Assembly: GCA_003952965.2 (NCBI GenBank) | Contig: CM025855.1 | Coordinates: 27,910,907 to 27,974,906 of the forward strand | Origin: Morella rubra | Lineage: Eukaryota; Streptophyta; Magnoliopsida; Fagales; Myricaceae | Length of the DNA stretch: 64,000 bases | Direction of reading: 5' to 3' | Shown: in pieces, positions 58,396 through 64,000 of the stretch | Layout: each line of letters opens with the position of its first letter | How positions within the stretch are numbered: position 1 is the stretch's first letter | Translations under genes and position numbers: made by a program | Notes under the pieces: model-generated | Databases searched by the model: none | What the model was told of the DNA's origin: nothing | What the model saw: the letters and a program-made list of their open reading frames with translations, nothing else

Positions 58396-60138
58396 CGAGA
58401 ACAGGGATATCGTACCGGATTTAAGAATTCGGATTACTTTTTTCTTTTTTTGCCTTTTTTATTCTTGCTCTTTTATTTATTTATTTCTGGAACCTTTTTA
58501 ATTCTTGCTCGACTAATGTTTATGAGGCCTTTAGGAATATCGAATGATCGAGGTAGCTCGTGGCTGTTCTCTGGGCCAGCCGCCAATGAACTTCCGTGTT
58601 GAAATTGTAAACACTGCTCCGTCCCATAAACGTGTAACGCTCCCGTGTGTGTCTCTCTCTCTCTCTCCTTTTCTTTTTTTTCCTTCTCATTAGATTGTTT
58701 TTAACGGCTCCTGGCAAAGGGAAAACGGTGCCTTTTCAATTCCCCCAAAAAATAAAAACGGTGCATTTTCCACCGGGCGCAATCCCGGTTTGGTTTGGGG
58801 GCCTAGAACTGCTACTTTCCAAGACATTGGTCCATTGACATCTTAGAGCCAGTGTTCCCAACGACCCAACGAGCCGAAATGAACCTTTCCAAAAAATAGA
58901 AAAAGGGCTACATCCATGAGTTTCGGTAGATGGGAGCTGGTGACTTCCGAACGCCGTTACGCCAGTTTTGGGTTTTGATTTTGATTTCACCGGGCAGCAA
59001 GGTCAAATGGTATCTCAGAACGCTCCAGTTTCCTCCCGTGGTTTAACGGATGAAAGGAAGATGTAAAAAAAAATCATCCAAAGGCTCCAATTTTGCCAAG
59101 CATTCTACCAATTCAACAGGCGGTGACAGCCTCACAAAATTTTAAAATAGTTTACAAGTTTCTGACCGTGGGATTGATCTTTTAACATCGGCTTTCATTC
59201 ATTATTAAGTTTGCCACACAAAATTTTAATAGTTGGCAAGTTTTTAGTCATGGATTTTTTTAAGCCTATTCAACAGCAAGTGCCCCGCTTAGTAATTGAG
59301 ATTGAGAGCTTTGGATTTGTAATTTTTGAGATTGAGTGATGTAAAACTCTAATAATTACTTTATTTATTTGTCGTATTTAAGAAAAAATGTATTTAAAAA
59401 AAATGTGTCAATCGATAGATCTCATTCTAAGGTCCATATTATAAAAAACAACTCTAGGTAAATTTCATTCTAAAGTCCATACTATAAAAAATAATTTTAA
59501 TTAAACAACATTTTAAAGTATATAGTCTCACATGAAAAGTGTAGTCAGAGAAACAAGAAATAAAAATATTTTTTTTATTTTTTAATTCGACACGTGTAAT
59601 GTTTGCGAATCCAAATACGGAGTCTTGATACCTGAATTCAATCCTAATCCCAAGCAAAGCCTAAGAATTGCTACATTAGGAGTCGACACTCCACTTCCTC
59701 TACCTTTTTCTTTGGCACTTCCTCTACTTTTTTTTCTTTGGCACTCCTCTCTTCCTACTGCACTATTTCCATTTTTCTCTTTAAAAATGGCCGAATCCAT
59801 ACCACTTATACTCTGTCCCCATCCTTTTGGGTGCGTTATGGACTTTGGAGTCATGGGTAGGACTTCAACCATAAACATAAAGATCCAATAGGAGGTTTAA
59901 TGGAGCTATTTCCTGGTTTATTATTATTAGTAGGATAAGGATTTTCAGGATGGAGATCGACTCTAGCAACGATCTGCATATCGTATTCCAGAGGCAAAAC
60001 ATAAATTATAAAGGAAGGCCAAGCTGGTTTAGTCATTCCCACTGCAAATACGACTAAAAATATTCAATTTTTGACCAATTTGTGATTTGTAAGGTTATAA
60101 ACTTCTTTATAGGTTGCCACTCGAGAGATCCAAAACAG
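58396..60138. other. Intergenic DNA upstream of the USP gene
   Basis: No gene was seen. The first few hundred bases form the USP promoter side but no certain TATA box could be fixed. A CT microsatellite lies at about 58652-58665. Confidence 0.45.

Positions 60139-60175
<37 letters not shown>
60139..60175 (+). repeat. Poly(A) run, 37 bases
   Basis: A long A homopolymer followed by CCCC. It could be the tail of a short retroposed sequence, but no element body was recognised upstream. Confidence 0.85.
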
Positions 60176-60177
<2 letters not shown>

Positions 60178-60409
60178 CCAAAAGTTAGAAGCCCTCACAA
60201 TTTAGTAGCTAAAATAGGTCCAATGTAAAATAAAAAACAAGAATTAAACAAAGGGACGAAACGTAGCAGGAAAGAAAAAAAATATATATTTTCAGATCGA
60301 TTACTTTATGCGTCAAAGAAAGAGAAGGTGCTCAGAATCTTATATGAATGGATGAGAGATGTCCTCACGTTAATATCGGATTAACGAGATTTTAATCAGT
60401 CAAATCATC

Positions 60410-60477
60410 ATCGCACCTTCTCCTTCATACTTCACCCCTGTACATATTTCAAACAGAGCTCTCTGAGCGTGATTCAG

Positions 60478-60528
<51 letters not shown>

Positions 60529-60690
60529 CGAGACACAGAGAGATCTACGATCGACCCGACGAAGCTTGAGATTAGGGTTTGCTGTGTGTAATTTATAGCC
60601 AGTAAGCATCCGTAATTACGGAAATGTCCTTGTGAAAAGTTTACGGGGGCGCGAGTTCAAAAGGCTGTCGAGAATGAAATATCCTGAGAG
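60410..60690 (+). promoter_or_regulatory. Orphan leader-like region with GA repeat and telo-box
   Basis: A pyrimidine-rich stretch (CACCTTCTCCTTC, about 60413) leads to a (GA)n tract at 60481-60525. A telo-box motif TTAGGGTTT (60572-60580) follows, common in leaders of plant growth and translation genes, and later GAATGAAATATCCTGAGAGGTATGT could be a tiny exon with a donor site. No downstream coding exon was found. Confidence 0.3.
60481..60526. repeat. GA microsatellite, about 22 units
   Basis: An uninterrupted GA run. Confidence 0.95.
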
Positions 60691-61640
60691 GTATGTACAT
60701 CTGTCCGAGTCCACGAGTCTGCTCAGTGAAAGCCCATATTTTGGGCCACTAGTATTTCGTCCTGAAAAGCCCAAAGCCAATTTCTCGGCCCAATCTACTC
60801 ATCGTTCGTGCGCAACTTTTCTCCATCTAATTCTACTCTACCTACCGTCGCTGCCGCGTGTAGTTTGAACCGAAGATTAAGGAATATTAGACCAACTACA
60901 TCTAAAACGTCGCCGCATCATGCCACCAAAACCTACTTAAAAATGTAGACTTTTACATGGTTCCTTAATTCTTGTTTAGTGGCCCTTATATTCCTTGGAT
61001 TCCAAAAGCCCATTTTGCACATAGTCTAATGCAGGTTTGTTAAAAGAACAGTAAAATCAATCCCAAACCAGATCCTAAATGCACAATTAGCAAATTGGGT
61101 GGATTATTGTTGCCTTTTCTTACGGTCTAGTTTTCTCTTTTCATATAGAAACTTTGTAAGGTACTTGAACTTCGTTGTTTATTGGCGTGCAATGTATAAG
61201 AAATTAATCTACATCTCATGTGGTGCGGACCGTAACTGATCAAAGAAAATCACATGCAGCAATAAAACAAAACATAAGAGCCAAAGGCCGACTCAGTTTA
61301 AAGTTTAAACCACAGCACGTAACGTAAAGTTTGAGTATCTCTGGGATCATTGACCAAAGTGAACGGTCATGATTCATGAAGGTACTTCAGGTAGATCGAA
61401 TTAACGTTGACGTAATATGTAATGAAATGCAATTAGTTGGGGGCCGGATAGAATTTGGTTAATTAGGCCACCACCAGGCCGGTAGAGCGCTTTCTCAAAC
61501 ACAGAGATTAATATTCGTGCGTCGGAACCGCAGTCTGCAGGCAGGTTAGATACATTACATGCTTACGTGAAGATGGAGATCTTTGAATTTGTAAGGAATC
61601 GGCCGCTGGCTGGCCACCTATGTGTTGACCTTCGATTTGG
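60691..61640. other. Intergenic DNA before the pectinesterase gene
   Basis: No gene was recognised. The final 200 bp form the promoter region of the pectinesterase. Confidence 0.5.
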
Positions 61641-61648
61641 GATGGCCG

Positions 61649-61657
61649 TATAAAAAG
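61649..61657 (+). promoter_or_regulatory. TATA box of the pectinesterase gene
   Basis: CCGTATAAAAAGGAC lies 127 bp before the ATG. A start of transcription near 61680 gives a leader of about 95 bases. A 9-codon upstream frame (61680-61706) would be included only if transcription starts slightly earlier. Confidence 0.7.
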
Positions 61658-61775
61658 GACCCCAGGAGTTACTTTTCCAATGAGTATTGCTTCATTCCCT
61701 CGCTAAACCATAGTTGACTGAAATTTTTAATTCTCCGCAGCCCCATCGAGACAGGAAATGTGATCACTTGCCCAC

Positions 61776-63421
61776 ATGGGTGCTGCAAGAATGAAGGTTT
61801 ATAATGGTTGTGCAATTTTGTTGTTTGGAATGATTGTTTTTGGGTCTCTCATGGCTGCGGCTTCAACAGGACCCACGGACATGTCAACTGCCATTCTCGT
61901 AAGGGTAGATCAGTCGGGCATTAATGGAGATTTTAAGAAGATACAAGATGCCATTGATTCAGTTCCTTCAAATAACTCTGAATTGTATTTCATTTGGGTT
62001 AAGCCAGGGACTTACAGGTATGTGCGCGTGTGTATTTGTGGTGTTTACGGGTAGTTCAAGCTCTTGTTTCTTTTCGGAAACAAAAATATACTACGGGTTA
62101 TTATTTGAATTATATCTCTAACAATGCAGGGAGAAAATTGTGGTTCCTGCCGATAAGCCCTTCATTACATTGAGTGGCACACGGGCCTCTGACACCATTA
62201 TAACATGGGGTGACACCGGGGAGATAATTGATTCTGCAACACTCTCTGTATTTGCTTCTGACTTTGTTGGACGATACGTCACAATTCAGGTATAAGCCTA
62301 GCCTTATGTTTACACCTTTTTTTTGCATATTCTTCTATGATTGCGTATGAGATCCCTGAAAAACGAGGAAGATTAACCGTAACAGCTGAGTAAAAACTTC
62401 TGCGGACTGCTTTCTTCATCCTCTAATTAATGTCTTTACTGATTTCTAGAACACTTTTGGGACGTCAGGCAAAGCTGTAGCTCTTAGGGTTGCAGCAGAC
62501 AGAGCTGCGTTCTATGGGTGCAAGATTCTTTCTTATCAAGATACTCTCCTGGATGACAATGGAAGACATTATTTCAGCAACTGCTATATCGAAGGAGCCA
62601 CTGATTTCATATGTGGAAACGCTGCTTCCCTCTACGAGGTGAGGTGTATCTATTAGTCGCATAGAAACACCCATACGCATGTATTGATCATTTTTTCAAT
62701 TTAAAGTTGCAACGTTGCACAAATCGTGATCTGGCTTCTGTGTCCATGCAGAGGTGCCATTTGCATTCGCTTTCCAGAGAAGATGGAGCTATTACTGCTC
62801 AACATAGGAATTCCACGTCAGAGGATACTGGCTTTATCTTCTCGGGTTGCAAGATCACCGGTATTGGAACTGCTCTTCTTGGAAGACCGTGGGGTGCTTA
62901 CTCTAAGGTGGTGTTTTACCTGACTAATATGTCCAGCGTGGTACTGCCACAGGGCTGGGATGACTGGGGAGATCAAAGCAAGCAAAGGTATATCGTGTGT
63001 GTATAAAGAGTTAAAGACTTCAAGAACGCAGTTGACCTTATTTAATCTCATAACCTATCTTCTTCCTTCAGAAATCCCCACAACTCAGATTGCCAAATTA
63101 TGTGAACTTCCTGTTTGTTAGCAGGTATTCTAACATGTTTCATTCTGCTTTTTTTTTTTCTTTTTTTTTTTACTTTCTTTATCTTTTCTTTCTGTGGCGT
63201 ACGACAGCACTGTGTGTTATGGTGAGTATAAGTGTTATGGTCCTGGTGCCAATAGAACGAAGAGGGTGAAATGGTCAAGCAGTCTATCCAGCGACGAGGC
63301 TGCACCCTTCCTGACTATGGACATGATTGGGGGACGAGATTGGCTCAGACCTGTACCAACTCACTTCAAGAGAGGCTCCACTATTCTAACTGAGCAGGCT
63401 GATGGAATAACTAGAGACTAA
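61776..63421 (+). CDS. Pectinesterase (PME11-like, no pro-region)
   Basis: Pectin methylesterases remove methyl groups from homogalacturonan in the cell wall. The model has five exons: 61776-62017, 62130-62289, 62450-62638, 62752-62987 and 63208-63421. The frame is continuous and gives 346 residues. A hydrophobic segment at about 15-33 acts as a signal peptide; there is no inhibitor-like pro-region, so it is the short type. Motifs are GTYREKI, YQDTLL (Q164, D165), ATDFICGNA (catalytic D186) and [10 protein letters not shown] (R242), with [11 protein letters not shown] and PTHF near the end. Two positions differ from the carrot-type enzyme: K142 in GKAVALRV where catalytic enzymes have Gln, and C189 where most have Phe. 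A second ATG at 61791 would drop five residues and also fits. The family is certain; full activity is less so. Confidence 0.93.
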
Positions 63422-64000
63422 GAAAATGGCTCCCGTGAATTGTTTGGCTCATGCTTGAACATACGAGACTTTTCTGTCATATGCTTCCTTTTTTTTTTGC
63501 CCTTTTTCCTTTAATATTCTATTAATCGTTTGTAATAGACATGTAGATGAAACACTACTGGTCTCTACAAAGAGAAAACATACTATTTATTAATGGGAAT
63601 CATTTGATTTATCGTTGTAACTCACAGGCCAAAGACGGAAAAAAACATTCTACTGGAAAGCCAAGTTGGGGTGCGAACTTATTGAAACAAAGCCAAGGCG
63701 GCGCAAACGTAACCCTGTGTCCTTGCCGCAGTTTAAAGAGATCTCTGAATAATCTATTCTTGTCAACTTTATCCCATTGTAGTACAACGGGGTATAACTA
63801 CCATTCAGACAAAATCGTACAAACATTAATGACGTTCTGTCCTCAGCAAGCAAAACAACCGAACACCCCCACAAAGTTCAACCAAAAAGATTGTAAACAA
63901 ACAAGAGATCACAAGCTGTTTGGGAACTCCATACCGATAGATAGAACTTTGTAGTAAATCAGAAAACAATGTCTAAATGACTTCGGATTTAAACTGACCG
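63422..64000. other. 3' flank of the pectinesterase gene
   Basis: The first 150 bp probably hold the 3' untranslated region. A 135-codon forward frame (63547-63954) without recognisable motifs follows, and I do not call it a gene. It could be the antisense view of a convergent gene entering from the right. Confidence 0.4.

Noticed and set aside
60400..60609. 69-codon minus-strand frame with a Ser/Leu run.
   Set aside because: It is created by the GA microsatellite.
63547..63954. 135-codon frame after the pectinesterase gene.
   Set aside because: No domain, biased composition and no splice support. I left it as flank.

Overview
The window looks like nuclear DNA of a eudicot plant. It is AT-rich, its genes are split by short GT-AG introns, and it carries plant-specific families: a RADIALIS-like SANT protein, a CIB1/bHLH63-like transcription factor, a plant universal stress protein and a PME11-like pectinesterase. 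It is also full of plant transposable elements (Copia, CACTA, hAT, L1-type LINE, MITEs). I cannot name the species. There is no sign of bacterial, organellar or CRISPR sequence.

Layout. Positions 1-4.5 kb are gene-poor, with a 133-bp tandem repeat and AT-rich MITEs. Positions 4.5-28.1 kb hold a tandem array of decayed alpha/beta-hydrolase (ABHD6-like) pseudogenes, named A to D here. Copy B is split by a 5.3-kb minus-strand Copia retrotransposon with a perfect 5-bp target duplication (AAAGG). The block with the right half of that Copia element, the 3' half of copy B and a CACTA transposon was then duplicated in tandem. This produced a second, internally deleted Copia piece, copy C, and a second CACTA. 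The second CACTA (21010-23805) is complete at both ends, has a 3-bp ACA target duplication, and seems to carry the 5' part of a captured host gene. The junction between the two duplication units (16839-16964) is composite.

Positions 28-46 kb are mostly non-coding. They contain one RADIALIS-like gene (minus strand), a 605-bp PIF/Harbinger-like MITE with TTA target duplications, and a decayed hAT transposase (minus strand). Positions 44.6-48.9 kb contain a complete seven-exon bHLH gene with G-boxes and a TATA box upstream. Positions 50.8-54.6 kb are a 5'-truncated LINE with endonuclease, reverse transcriptase, zf-RVT and RNase H regions. A local duplication lies at 55.2-56.3 kb. Positions 56.7-58.4 kb hold a four-exon universal stress protein gene (minus strand). 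Positions 61.6-63.4 kb hold a five-exon pectinesterase gene.

The four intact genes (RAD-like, bHLH, USP, PME) are independent; nothing suggests a shared pathway. Their exons join without a frame error, whereas all the hydrolase copies have frameshifts, stops or broken splice sites. That argues that the hydrolase lesions are real decay rather than general base-calling noise, although the repeated block could still be partly mis-assembled.
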